Virus record (IMG/VR): IMGVR_UViG_3300034198_002086
Location: 1 to 37,106 of that record
Strand: one strand, 5' to 3'
DNA: 37,106 nucleotides
DNA from: a virus
Part shown: positions 6,118 to 14,144 of the stretch, in pieces
Position numbering within the stretch: position 1 is the stretch's first letter
Layout: each line of letters starts with the position of its first letter
Notes under the pieces: model-generated
Seen by the model: only the letters and a program-made list of their open reading frames with translations
Databases searched by the model: none
What the model was told of the DNA's origin: nothing
Position numbers and translations under genes: made by a program

Positions 6118-6654
6118 ATGGCATTTCTCAGACACGTTGGCATCATAAAAGATGTCGGCACCAGAGTTGTAGTAGTATTCCGTCAGGTACCAAACGAACC
6201 TAATTTTTGTTTGGTAGTAGAAACTGATACATTACCAGATCGCTATCATAGTGATATTATGAATGCAGTCGAAAGCATTACAGCACAAGAAGCATTAGAC
6301 TTTTATGTGTACGCTAATCGTCAGTTCTTATCAGATGGATCAAACATGCTAACTGGTATGCACGAGAAAGGGTATATTAAAAAGATGCCTACTCGTAATA
6401 TTATTATGCGTCCGGGTCCTAATGTTGAAATCAACCTCGAAGAACTTAATAATCAATTAGCTTCTATGAATGGTGATGATCAAACTGTAGGTGAAAAAGT
6501 TTTAGATAACAAATCTATTGCTACTAACTTACGTAATCAGGCAGTCTTGTATGAAAAGCAGGCATCAGATCTACGCAAACAAGCAGAGGATCTAGATCCT
6601 CAAAAAAGACCAGTAGGACGTCCAAGAAAAGAAACTGACAATGTCTCAGCTTGA
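6118..6654 (+). CDS. Conserved T4-like phage protein with AT-hook-like tail
   Basis: 178 residues from ATG 6118, with AAGGAG upstream; an in-frame upstream extension overlaps the previous gene and reads as low-complexity Lys/Leu, so it is rejected. The N-terminal domain (MAFLRHVGIIKD, VVVVFRQVPNEPNFCLVVET, about 1-110) resembles an uncharacterised family of marine T4-like phages. A helical segment rich in Gln, Ala and Asp follows. The C-terminus KRPVGRPRKE contains the G-R-P core of an AT-hook, suggesting minor-groove DNA binding. It overlaps the next gene by 14 nt. DNA-associated function is inferred. Confidence 0.72.
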   Translation: MAFLRHVGIIKDVGTRVVVVFRQVPNEPNFCLVVETDTLPDRYHSDIMNAVESITAQEALDFYVYANRQFLSDGSNMLTGMHEKGYIKKMPTRNIIMRPGPNVEINLEELNNQLASMNGDDQTVGEKVLDNKSIATNLRNQAVLYEKQASDLRKQAEDLDPQKRPVGRPRKETDNVSA

Positions 6655-6907
6655 CAAAATCTTAGATGATGTTAAAATAGAAAGACAACGACAAGCAAAT
6701 GTAGCAGGTAGCGAGTATGATTTAATGAATACTCCAAATGATTGGGTAGCGATAGCTAGTCATTACCTGCTACAAGATGTTTATCGAAAAAAAGTTGTAC
6801 CTAATAGAGCGCAGTTTCATGATAGTCTTGTTAAGGCCGCCGCTGTAATCGTTGCCGCATTAGAGTATGAACAAAACATGACCAGCAAAGGTCACTTAAC
6901 GGACTAA
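6641..6907 (+). CDS. Small phage protein, ERQRQ/MazG-like helical family
   Basis: 88 residues. The N-terminus ILDDVKIERQRQ and the C-terminal helix DSLVKAAAVIVAALEYEQ match a widespread group of small phage proteins distantly similar to all-alpha NTP pyrophosphatases (MazG-like). The acidic metal-binding E-x-x-E motif of active MazG enzymes is not obvious, so enzymatic activity is doubtful. It overlaps the upstream gene by 14 nt and precedes the next by 2 nt. Involvement in nucleotide pools would suit the nearby thyX but is speculative. Confidence 0.6.
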   Translation: MSQLDKILDDVKIERQRQANVAGSEYDLMNTPNDWVAIASHYLLQDVYRKKVVPNRAQFHDSLVKAAAVIVAALEYEQNMTSKGHLTD

Positions 6908-6909
6908 CA

Positions 6910-7248
6910 ATGCCAATTAGAAAAAAAGATCGTAGTTTTGACGACATCCTCAATGATGTTGTGATGCACGAAGTACCAGTACAATATATTTCGGAAATTA
7001 CAGTAATACTACGTGACGGCAGAACTTTAAGTTTTGCGGCTGAAGATATCACTGACATTGATAACATTAAAAACATATTAGAACGTAAAGGTTTAGAAGA
7101 ATATTCTAAAATGATTGCAGACGTCCAAATAACAATGGACAGTCAAAAACTTAAAGAAAACGTAACCGGATTTGTTTCGGCCTTACTTGAAAAACATTTA
7201 AACGATCCAAAGAAATCTAAAGGTAAACGCAATTACAAAAAGAAGTGA
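6910..7248 (+). CDS. Hypothetical protein upstream of thyX
   Basis: 112 residues. The N-terminal part is mixed alpha/beta (FDDILNDVVMHEVPVQYISE; DGRTLSFAAEDITD). The C-terminus is strongly basic (DPKKSKGKRNYKKK). No family is recognised. Its TGA stop lies at 7246-7248, two bases before the first plausible codon of thyX. Because thyX has no canonical start for its conserved N-terminus, this gene may feed translation into thyX by coupling or frameshift. Confidence 0.7.
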   Translation: MPIRKKDRSFDDILNDVVMHEVPVQYISEITVILRDGRTLSFAAEDITDIDNIKNILERKGLEEYSKMIADVQITMDSQKLKENVTGFVSALLEKHLNDPKKSKGKRNYKKK

Positions 7249-7249
7249 G

Positions 7250-8119
7250 ATTAATTTTGATCAAGATACAAACTATGTTCCTGTATTAGATCATGGGTTT
7301 GTTGGATTAATTGATCACATGGGCGACGATGCGGCAGTAGTACAAGCCGCAAGAGTAAGCTATGGTGCAGGCACAAAACAAGTACAAGATGATCGTAATT
7401 TGATTAGATATCTTGTACGTCATGAGCATACTACTCCCATTGAAATGTGTGAGGTTAAGTTTCATTTAAAGATGCCTATCTTTGTAATGCGACAACTTGT
7501 ACGTCATCGTACTGCTAGTATCAATGAATACTCTGCTCGTTATAGCGTAATGACTGATGAGTTTTATATTCCTGAACTAGATCAAATTGCTCCACAAAGT
7601 ACATTAAACAAACAAGGGCGCGAAGAATTTGACGAGTGGGATTTTAACAAACGTCAAGACTACCAGCATGCCTTTATGCGTAGCTCACACAACAGCTATA
7701 AAGAGTACGAGTACCTATTAGGTAAAGACGGCGACGGTGTTGCCCGTGAACTAAGTCGTATGGTATTACCAGTTGGCGGATATACCGAACTGTATTGGAA
7801 AGCAAATCTAAAGAACTTTTTGCATATGGTTAGACTACGTGTTGATCCACATGCACAAAAAGAAATTCGTGACTTTGCTAATGCTATGTATCAATTGGCT
7901 AAACCATTATTTCCGGAAGTATGTCAAGCATTCGAAGACTATCAACAAAATAGTATGCGGTTAAGTATGATGGAAATTAATTTAGTAAAAAGACTAATTA
8001 GTAAACAACGTTGGATAGAACTAAACGAAGATCAACGAGGTGAAGATAATATTGCTAAGGCATATGGTCTAAGCAAACGAGAATTAACTGAATTTAAAGG
8101 TAAACTTGACCTCCAATGA
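7250..8119 (+). CDS. thyX: Flavin-dependent thymidylate synthase ThyX
   Basis: About 289 residues. ThyX methylates dUMP to dTMP using methylene-tetrahydrofolate, FAD and NADPH. The signature RHRTASINEYSARY (RHR-x7-S) is intact, and RHEHTTPIE and RELSRMVLPVGGYTE are also typical. The first ATG in frame is 7319 (MGDDAAVVQ), but the 23 codons before it encode VPVLDHGFVGLIDH, a block that ThyX proteins conserve. The frame is open back to a stop at 7199 with no ATG, GTG or TTG. An AUU at 7250 (ATT AAT TTT), with AGAAG 4 bases upstream, is the best candidate start; a frameshift or assembly error is possible. It overlaps the next gene as ATGA. With the deaminase it forms a dCMP to dUMP to dTMP route. 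Confidence 0.93.
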   Translation: MNFDQDTNYVPVLDHGFVGLIDHMGDDAAVVQAARVSYGAGTKQVQDDRNLIRYLVRHEHTTPIEMCEVKFHLKMPIFVMRQLVRHRTASINEYSARYSVMTDEFYIPELDQIAPQSTLNKQGREEFDEWDFNKRQDYQHAFMRSSHNSYKEYEYLLGKDGDGVARELSRMVLPVGGYTELYWKANLKNFLHMVRLRVDPHAQKEIRDFANAMYQLAKPLFPEVCQAFEDYQQNSMRLSMMEINLVKRLISKQRWIELNEDQRGEDNIAKAYGLSKRELTEFKGKLDLQ

Positions 8120-8577
8120 ACTTATTAGTAGGAACAGCCACGTGGGGAGAAGTACTGCCTATATGGCGTGACTACTTGTGGGTAGGGCGTCAGAGTGCAA
8201 TAGAACCAACTAGTGCTATGCAATACCTAGGCGGGTACGACATGCGTAATATGCAGTCCGTACCTATTTTCTTTTCTGTCAGATCATCAGATAAAATTGT
8301 TGCAGTTAATAGTGTTGTTAGATGTGCTGATGGTAGTGCCCGTAGTAGAGGGCTATGGGTAGATCCAGAACACCGTAAAGCCGGCTATGCAAGAATCGTG
8401 CTAGAATGTTCTATACTACAGGCTAAAGACTGGCAGTCTACCCATTTGTGGACTATACCTAGACAGTCTGCTTGGCCCACTTATGCAAAAGTAAATTTTG
8501 TACAAACATCTGATTGGTTTGATGAAGGTGTTGAGTTTGGACCTAATTGCTATGCCAGTAGGAAAGTAAATGTTTGA
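8116..8577 (+). CDS. GNAT-family N-acetyltransferase-like protein
   Basis: 153 residues, starting in the ATGA overlap with thyX. LWVDPEHRKAGYARIVLE (about 79-96) is the GNAT motif A, where the R-x-x-G-x-A loop binds the acetyl-CoA pyrophosphate. LWTIPRQSAWPTYAKVNFVQ is the motif B region. The preceding strand (KIVAVNSVVRCADGS) fits the fold. Substrate unknown. It overlaps the PP-loop gene by 8 nt, heading a run of seven overlapping genes that includes three PP-loop ATPases, a second GNAT-like protein and a desaturase. A role in the same pathway is likely. Confidence 0.82.
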   Translation: MNLLVGTATWGEVLPIWRDYLWVGRQSAIEPTSAMQYLGGYDMRNMQSVPIFFSVRSSDKIVAVNSVVRCADGSARSRGLWVDPEHRKAGYARIVLECSILQAKDWQSTHLWTIPRQSAWPTYAKVNFVQTSDWFDEGVEFGPNCYASRKVNV

Positions 8578-9523
8578 GTTTACCCATAACAATCATTACC
8601 AGTTTGCCTATAATGGAATTCCATTTGTGTACCGCAATAGCACGTATGATAAATTTTCTTGTAGTATAGGCAAGTGTGGTGGTCCAGCTGGAGATTGGCG
8701 ATTTGAGAACCAACGTGCGGCCAGATTAATTTACAGCAAAGCACGACCAGGTCAACGTATTAAACTATTTTATAGTGGTGGCATTGATAGTGAAATCATG
8801 CTTATGGCTTTTATGGATGCCGGTGTTCCCTTTGATTGTGTTATTATAGATTTATGTACTAACCAGCATGACATCGAGTATGCTTATAAATTTTGTGCCT
8901 CTAATAGTATTAATTACAGAACCATAAAAATAGATCCTGCTACTTTTGTAAAAGAACAGCAACACTATTTTTTCAATGATAGGTATCAAGTAAAACAGTT
9001 AGCCATGATGATTGTTATGCGGGTATTAGATATATTACACAATAAGGATGATATCTACATACTAGGTGGCGAAATCTTTTTAAATAGAGAACCAGATATT
9101 AATAAGTTTTATGCATCAAATGATGGCACGTATTCCTATAAATGGTATCATACAGTTAGAGAAGACAACGACATTAGTTATTTTAAGTATGCGTTGTCTA
9201 CTGGTACAAATCTAATATCAGAGTTCTTTTGCTACACACCGGAACAGATATACAGTTACCTAACTGATCCGCTAGTAACTGATCTAGTTACTGATAAGAT
9301 AGACTACAAGTATAGTCTAATGAGTACAAAGCCAAAAGTATATGCAAGATACTATAATTTTGAAGACAGACCAAAGTACCATGGATATGAAAATGTTATG
9401 TTCTTAAACAATAAAGTTTATCTAGATCTAGGTGAAAACGCAGATATCGACCATGACACTATATACTTGACAGAGGTCAATGAATTAATTAAACGGCTAC
9501 AATATGATCAAGTTACTAGGTAA
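8570..9523 (+). CDS. PP-loop (asparagine-synthase/N-type ATP-pyrophosphatase-like) protein 1
   Basis: 317 residues. FYSGGIDSE (SGGIDS at 69-74) is the PP-loop that binds ATP pyrophosphate in enzymes that adenylate a carbonyl substrate (asparagine synthetase, QueC, GuaA, TilS). VIIDLCTNQHDIEYAYKFC and YRTIKIDP follow. The same pattern (D..N.HD..YA...C, then R.I..D) recurs in the gene at 12570, so the two are paralogues. No glutaminase domain is attached, so ammonia, an amine or an amino group from another protein would be the acceptor. The C-terminal about 120 residues are Tyr/Asp-rich and unmatched. It overlaps both neighbours (8 and 20 nt). Confidence 0.85.
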   Translation: MFEFTHNNHYQFAYNGIPFVYRNSTYDKFSCSIGKCGGPAGDWRFENQRAARLIYSKARPGQRIKLFYSGGIDSEIMLMAFMDAGVPFDCVIIDLCTNQHDIEYAYKFCASNSINYRTIKIDPATFVKEQQHYFFNDRYQVKQLAMMIVMRVLDILHNKDDIYILGGEIFLNREPDINKFYASNDGTYSYKWYHTVREDNDISYFKYALSTGTNLISEFFCYTPEQIYSYLTDPLVTDLVTDKIDYKYSLMSTKPKVYARYYNFEDRPKYHGYENVMFLNNKVYLDLGENADIDHDTIYLTEVNELIKRLQYDQVTR

Positions 9524-10127
9524 AGAACACAAGGACGATCTTAAACGCATTACAATATCTCACGATAAACATGCCGGAGTAACAACCGCTGAAGCAAATA
9601 CAGAACATTTCTGGAGTGAGAGTAACTTCAATCAACTGTATTTAGAAGAGTCTAACCCAACGTATCTATGCTGGGGATATTTTGAGAATGATCAATTGAT
9701 CAGTTATTTAAATATGCAGTTGAATACTGCAAGGCCAGTTTGGTATTTACAAAAAGTAGTAAGCGATGCTGATGTAAAATCAATAGCACCAATGAAAGGT
9801 ATAGCTGACCTAATGAGTCATGCTATTAATTTTGCAGAAAGTAAATACTTGTTTGAGTACTATAGTAGTATTCCAGTAGTTTATATTAGAGCACACGAAA
9901 AAATATGGGGCTCATTAGTTCCGGAACGTAAGCGATATGATATCAACTTTGATCATGTTGTTCCTGCGTTACAACGACCAGCCTATAATGAATTTTGGGT
10001 AATTTTAATGAGGACCACATTGTGGCCTAAGGATATGGTAATAAGACACCATATACTTAGACAAGAACATAGACCAGATGTCAATGTACTAAAGAATTTA
10101 TATAAGACAGGATATAAAAATGATTAA
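9504..10127 (+). CDS. Probable GNAT-fold acyltransferase-like protein
   Basis: 207 residues. YLCWGYFENDQLISYLNMQL then WYLQKVVSD resembles the central strands of GNAT enzymes. IADLMSHAINFAESK would be the helix after the CoA loop, but a clear R/Q-x-x-G-x-G/A loop is missing, so either activity is lost or the match is only structural. The ATG overlaps the PP-loop gene by 20 nt with no good Shine-Dalgarno, so translation probably depends on coupling. The stop overlaps the desaturase start by 8 nt. A role next to the PP-loop enzyme as acyl or aminoacyl transferase is inferred. Confidence 0.55.
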   Translation: MIKLLGKEHKDDLKRITISHDKHAGVTTAEANTEHFWSESNFNQLYLEESNPTYLCWGYFENDQLISYLNMQLNTARPVWYLQKVVSDADVKSIAPMKGIADLMSHAINFAESKYLFEYYSSIPVVYIRAHEKIWGSLVPERKRYDINFDHVVPALQRPAYNEFWVILMRTTLWPKDMVIRHHILRQEHRPDVNVLKNLYKTGYKND

Positions 10128-10890
10128 TAATCCTCATGTAAAGAATATTACTATTCCAGTACATATTCTATTTGTAGTTGCTGTAATGTCTATGATTACA
10201 TTCCATGATTGGATATGGTTATGGGCTGTCTTTGTTGGTTGGGTTATGTTTAGTGGTCTAGGTATTGCTATTGGATTCCATAGAATCTTAAGTCATAAAG
10301 CATTGCCAGTAAACAACAAAACTAAAAAAGTATTAACAATATTAGGTATGTTTGGTTGCCAAGGTAGTGCTATATTTTGGGCCGCAATGCACAGGGGGTA
10401 TCATCACCCTCATGCAGATACAGAGAAAGATTTCCATAGTCCGTATTACGGTAAGTGGAGCGCCTATATGGGTTGGATGACAAAACTTAAACCTACAGAT
10501 GTTAATTTAAAATATGCCGTAGACTTGTTACGTGATCCTTTTCAAGTGTACGTACATAAACACTATAACAAAATTATTTGGCTTACTGTTATTGCAGTTG
10601 CCATCATTGATATTAGACTAGCATTATACGGAATGATTATTCCTATGACTCTAGCACAACATCAGGAAAACTTAGTAGACCTTTTCGGACACACGCCTAA
10701 GGCAGGTTACCGAAACTTTGACTTACCGGACTGGTCTACTAATGTCCCTGTACTAGGTCTATTTGCCTGGGGACAAGGGTGGCATAACAACCATCATAAG
10801 TCTCCCGGTTCATTTGACTTTGGTACACAGGTTAGTGGTAAATGGTGGGAATTTGATCCTTGCCGATTGTTTAAACCTTTTTTAAAATGA
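10120..10890 (+). CDS. Membrane fatty-acid desaturase (acyl-CoA delta-9-like)
   Basis: 256 residues with all three His boxes of the membrane di-iron desaturases: HRILSH (54-59), HRGYHH (91-96) and HNNHH (222-226), plus HQENLVDLFGH (181-191) supplying extra ligands. Hydrophobic segments at about 11-27, 31-52, 72-90 and 152-178 fit four membrane spans. Such enzymes insert a cis double bond into acyl-CoA or acyl-lipid. Desaturases are known auxiliary genes of some cyanophages and may adjust membrane fluidity. Here the gene is embedded in the PP-loop/GNAT run (8-nt and ATGA overlaps), so a specialised acyl substrate is also possible. Confidence 0.92.
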   Translation: MINNPHVKNITIPVHILFVVAVMSMITFHDWIWLWAVFVGWVMFSGLGIAIGFHRILSHKALPVNNKTKKVLTILGMFGCQGSAIFWAAMHRGYHHPHADTEKDFHSPYYGKWSAYMGWMTKLKPTDVNLKYAVDLLRDPFQVYVHKHYNKIIWLTVIAVAIIDIRLALYGMIIPMTLAQHQENLVDLFGHTPKAGYRNFDLPDWSTNVPVLGLFAWGQGWHNNHHKSPGSFDFGTQVSGKWWEFDPCRLFKPFLK

Positions 10891-11507
10891 TATATCAACC
10901 ATTAGTAGTGGACTCGGAGTATAGAGTATTAGCAGTTACCCCTGAAAGAAAACATCTATTATGGCTAGTAGAGGGTGAGTGCGATTGTCAGCTGGTATTA
11001 GGTATACATGATCTCAGTGCCACTGATGTAGAAAGTCTTAAAGCAAAGACATGGGAATGGATGTACAAACCTAGTCTTATGGCTAACAATCTAGTTAAGG
11101 TAGGCGGCGAAGAAATTAAAGCTCGTAGTCAATTGTTACAACTCAAACTATGGGCCTATTATGAAATCCTTAACTTAATCAATTATGCTCGTGCTAAAAT
11201 AAGTCCGGTGGTTAATCAACAAGACTTAGTATACTTAGAAAAAGAACGTCAGGCTAGATTAGTATATAACGGTGATGTTAGTGATTGTACTATGGTTAGA
11301 GATTTTGCCAATATAGAATCATGTACCTTAGAACAGGCCGCAAATCAAATTATTTTTAAAGCAGAATTAGCTAAAGATGTTTATGCAAATACAGAACGTC
11401 TACGTATGTTATATCTACGAGATCTACGCAAGTGTACTAATAAAGAAGAAATACAAACCCTTAAAGATAAAATGTATAGAGAGAGTTGGTTAAACGTATT
11501 ACTATGA
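10887..11507 (+). CDS. Hypothetical protein in PP-loop cluster
   Basis: 206 residues, with ATGA overlaps on both sides (10887 and 11504). The N-terminal half is mixed; the C-terminal half is long-helical (LEQAANQIIFKAELAKDVYA, RLRMLYLRDLRKCTNKEEI) with many charged residues, suggesting a helical bundle. Two Cys residues occur together (CDCQL). No family is recognised. Position between the desaturase and the second PP-loop gene, with strict coupling, says it belongs to the same functional set. Confidence 0.7.
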   Translation: MIYQPLVVDSEYRVLAVTPERKHLLWLVEGECDCQLVLGIHDLSATDVESLKAKTWEWMYKPSLMANNLVKVGGEEIKARSQLLQLKLWAYYEILNLINYARAKISPVVNQQDLVYLEKERQARLVYNGDVSDCTMVRDFANIESCTLEQAANQIIFKAELAKDVYANTERLRMLYLRDLRKCTNKEEIQTLKDKMYRESWLNVLL

Positions 11508-12577
11508 ACCTGTTATACTATAATCCTATAGATCTCTATTCAAAAGAAAATTTAGACCTGTATCCTGTGCTTAACCGTACTGAGCCGTTTAAAAGATTAT
11601 TCAATCCTAGCATTAGTTTATATGATCGAACAGAAACAATTAAATGGCCGGTAAAGATTAAAAACCTTTACCCTATGCCTAACAATCTATATACAACAAA
11701 AACGTTCGGTGAGATTTGTAATGAACGTATGTTGGATATTATCAAATATGTAAAATACAACTCTACAAAACAATTTGTTGTTATGTACAGTGGCGGTATA
11801 GATAGTACATTGCTTATGGTTCTATTGTTACAACTAGGTGATCAAGATATATTTGATCGCACATTGGTTATTCTTAATGAAGCCAGTATTGCAGAGAACC
11901 CAGAATTTTATAAAAAGTATATTACTAAGTTCCGTATGGCCAGTAGTAACGGATTTGAACGTTATCTAACTAAAGATCATATTGTGCTTACTGGAGAGTT
12001 TGCAGACAATGTATTTGGCAGTTTAACTTTGGGCATGGTAATGGATCGTTTAAATGATCGCACTATTGCCCATGCCCCGTATCAAGACTATGCCCTACAG
12101 TTTTTTACCCAGAAACTAAACTCTAAAGAAGACGCCCGCACGTACATGGATATTATAGAACCCGTGCTTAAACTAAATCCTAACGGGATCACTAGTTTAC
12201 ACGATTACATGTGGTGGATTAACTTTACTATGAAATGGCAAGCTGTAGAATTTCGCATATTAAGTCATGCTCAGCCTGAAGAATTGTTAGATTTAGATTG
12301 GGTAAATAATAGTTTAATACATTTCTGGAATACCGAACTTTGGCAACAATGGGCTGTAAGTAACCCCGATAAAAAGGTAGGTAAGGACTGGGCTAGTTAT
12401 AAGTGGGTAGCAAAAGAGTTAATTTACGAGTTTGATCGTAATCGTACTTACTACACCCTAAAAACTAAAGTCCCTAGTTTACCAGATATGGTAAGGTTTA
12501 AATACGTGAGTAATTTTATTACAGAGGATATGAAATTTCACAAAACTTTAAACTTGGAGAATTTTATAAATGTATAA
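11504..12577 (+). CDS. PP-loop (asparagine-synthase-like) protein 2
   Basis: 357 residues from ATG 11504, which overlaps the previous TGA as ATGA; an ATG at 11486 is in frame but less favourable. VVMYSGGIDSTLLM (SGGIDST at 96-102) is a PP-loop. Downstream, TLVILNEASIAENPEFYKKY and FADNVFG resemble the asparagine-synthase C-domain. The about 90-residue N-terminal region is not a class-II glutaminase (no catalytic Cys after Met1). It is more distant from PP-loop proteins 1 and 3 than those are from each other. It overlaps the next gene by 8 nt. An adenylating, amide-forming step is the family inference; substrates are unknown. Confidence 0.82.
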   Translation: MNLLYYNPIDLYSKENLDLYPVLNRTEPFKRLFNPSISLYDRTETIKWPVKIKNLYPMPNNLYTTKTFGEICNERMLDIIKYVKYNSTKQFVVMYSGGIDSTLLMVLLLQLGDQDIFDRTLVILNEASIAENPEFYKKYITKFRMASSNGFERYLTKDHIVLTGEFADNVFGSLTLGMVMDRLNDRTIAHAPYQDYALQFFTQKLNSKEDARTYMDIIEPVLKLNPNGITSLHDYMWWINFTMKWQAVEFRILSHAQPEELLDLDWVNNSLIHFWNTELWQQWAVSNPDKKVGKDWASYKWVAKELIYEFDRNRTYYTLKTKVPSLPDMVRFKYVSNFITEDMKFHKTLNLENFINV

Positions 12578-13385
12578 CATTGAATTAGACCATCTTAAAG
12601 TAAGCAACTACGGTACTACTTTAGAATATAATCTAGAGCGATCAACTACACTATGGGTCGATGCTATGGAGGAGTACCTAAGTCGTATTACTCCTTTTAA
12701 TATTGCGCTGGGCCTTAGTGGTGGCGCAGATAGCGAAGCAATCGCTACAATACTACATCGTATGGGTAGACCGTTTACTCCTTTAATTTTTGATTACCTA
12801 GGTAAAAACAAACACGATACTGATTATGCTATTGCTTGGTGTGAAGCTAACGGATATTATCCTAGAGTTATTCCTATGGACCCATTGGGGCTTTGGGTTG
12901 AAAATCAAGATGTTGCATTAGCCCTTGCGGCTAAGACACAATGCGTAAGTCCGCAGTATCTAGTCTATATGAATATTATGGAGTCTATGCAACCATTTGG
13001 ATCTCCTGTACTTTGTATTGGTGAACCAGAATTAGAATACAGTGGTCAAGCTGGCGACAACATTACTTTAATAGAAAAGCCAATGCACTTTGTAGCTGAG
13101 ATATATCGTAGACAAATGTCAATTGACGGTAACTGTTTACCATTCCAAACTGATAAGTCAGTTATGGAGGCCTGGATCAGTGATCCTTATTGGCTTAATC
13201 TTGCACCCGGCCAATCCAGTAAAGAACTAAAGGCAGACTTTTATAATCACTATCTTGGAATTGAGAAACGTGTTAAGAAAGATGGCTTTGAGAATTTACG
13301 CGATGAAGATAAAGTTCTTAGAGACCAATTAGTTGCATTGTATTCTGATAATAACTCTATTATCAGAACAGATATTTCACTTTAA
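12570..13385 (+). CDS. PP-loop (asparagine-synthase-like) protein 3
   Basis: 271 residues. LGLSGGADSEAIA (SGGADSE at 50-56) is the PP-loop. LIFDYLGKNKHDTDYAIAWC and YPRVIPMDP match the equivalent block of the 8570 product, marking an in-cluster duplication. It lacks a glutaminase domain and is shorter at the C-terminus than PP-loop protein 1. It closes the plus-strand run: its last codons contain an 11-bp-stem hairpin, and its stop region overlaps the 3' end of the convergent methyltransferase-like gene by 9 nt. The activating chemistry (acyl-adenylate) is inferred from the fold. Confidence 0.84.
   Translation: MYNIELDHLKVSNYGTTLEYNLERSTTLWVDAMEEYLSRITPFNIALGLSGGADSEAIATILHRMGRPFTPLIFDYLGKNKHDTDYAIAWCEANGYYPRVIPMDPLGLWVENQDVALALAAKTQCVSPQYLVYMNIMESMQPFGSPVLCIGEPELEYSGQAGDNITLIEKPMHFVAEIYRRQMSIDGNCLPFQTDKSVMEAWISDPYWLNLAPGQSSKELKADFYNHYLGIEKRVKKDGFENLRDEDKVLRDQLVALYSDNNSIIRTDISL
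13343..13368. terminator. Hairpin at convergent gene ends (candidate bidirectional terminator)
   Basis: TTCTGATAATA (13343-13353) and TATTATCAGAA (13358-13368) pair perfectly over 11 bp around a 4-nt ACTC loop. It lies inside the last codons of the plus-strand PP-loop gene, 9 bp past the stop of the minus-strand gene. It is AT-rich and lacks a clear T tract on either side, so it may act as a weak terminator or an RNA-end stabiliser for both transcripts. Confidence 0.5.
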
Positions 13386-14144
13386 TACCAATACCGTGTA
13401 CCTTTCATAGCGATCCCCGAGATCGCTATAGGTACTGGTTTCTGTGTGTATAACTTCCCTACATTCAATTTGGTGCAGAAACTCATCAACCGAATTAACA
13501 CAATTACAATGATCATCTATGCCATACATGTTATTACTTTGGAGTAACATTAGGGTACCATATGGAATTGATTTTTGCCATCCTTTAAAGTCATTTAAAT
13601 GTTCGCAGATAGTATTCACGATAGTCCCTGAAAAGTTTGTATAGTCTAAGGTGTATATATCGCGATAAACCGACGTGAATTGCCTCGGATCTATAAGGTT
13701 TCTTGCTACTTTGTTGGCAGTATCATCTATCTCATAACTAGTAATGTGCTTGTAGTCTAGTTCATTACGAACAATCAACAATGGTAGTATTCCAATCCAC
13801 CCACCCATTACCCAAATATCTTTAAGCTCTGCTTCGGATAACTTTAGTATTTGATATGCAGTAACTTTACTACGTATTTGGAAACGACTTAATGCGTCTA
13901 CCCAATTAACTGTTGGATAGTCTTCTATTAAACTTATAACCTTACCGAATATCCCATCATTACAAAATTCTGATAAGGCATCGTATGCCGCAAATAGATA
14001 TACTGGATCTTGCGGCTCTTCATGACGGCCATCATTTATAGTTGTATACCATTTATGAAACTTGCTATAGTCTACTTGTATTAGGCCTGCATTTTTTAGT
14101 TCTTCAGCAAACCAACTTAAATGGTAAGCATTAAATTGCGTCAT
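13377..14144 (-). CDS. SAM-dependent methyltransferase-like protein
   Basis: 255 residues. DIWVMGGWIGILPLLI (about 109-124) is a variant of motif I (G-x-G-x-G region). SYEIDDTANKVARN provides the motif II acid (Glu138), and IVNTICEHLND the motif IV strand. FTSVYRDIYTLDY resembles the motif III region. The Rossmann-type methyltransferase fold is therefore likely, with substrate unknown. The first 100 residues are helical and unmatched. It is the distal gene of the minus-strand glycosyltransferase run, overlaps the gene before it by 14 nt, and converges on the PP-loop gene with a 9-nt overlap. Confidence 0.7.
   Translation of the reverse strand: MTQFNAYHLSWFAEELKNAGLIQVDYSKFHKWYTTINDGRHEEPQDPVYLFAAYDALSEFCNDGIFGKVISLIEDYPTVNWVDALSRFQIRSKVTAYQILKLSEAELKDIWVMGGWIGILPLLIVRNELDYKHITSYEIDDTANKVARNLIDPRQFTSVYRDIYTLDYTNFSGTIVNTICEHLNDFKGWQKSIPYGTLMLLQSNNMYGIDDHCNCVNSVDEFLHQIECREVIHTETSTYSDLGDRYERYTVLVLK

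Noticed and set aside
6641-6907. Active MazG pyrophosphohydrolase
   Set aside because: The ERQRQ and AAAVIVAALE helices fit the small phage family, but the metal-binding acidic motif is not evident.
8570-13385. PP-loop genes as QueC (7-deazaguanine DNA modification)
   Set aside because: No QueD, QueE, FolE or DpdA genes are nearby, the Cys-rich zinc site of QueC is not seen, and lengths and downstream motifs fit asparagine-synthase-like proteins better.
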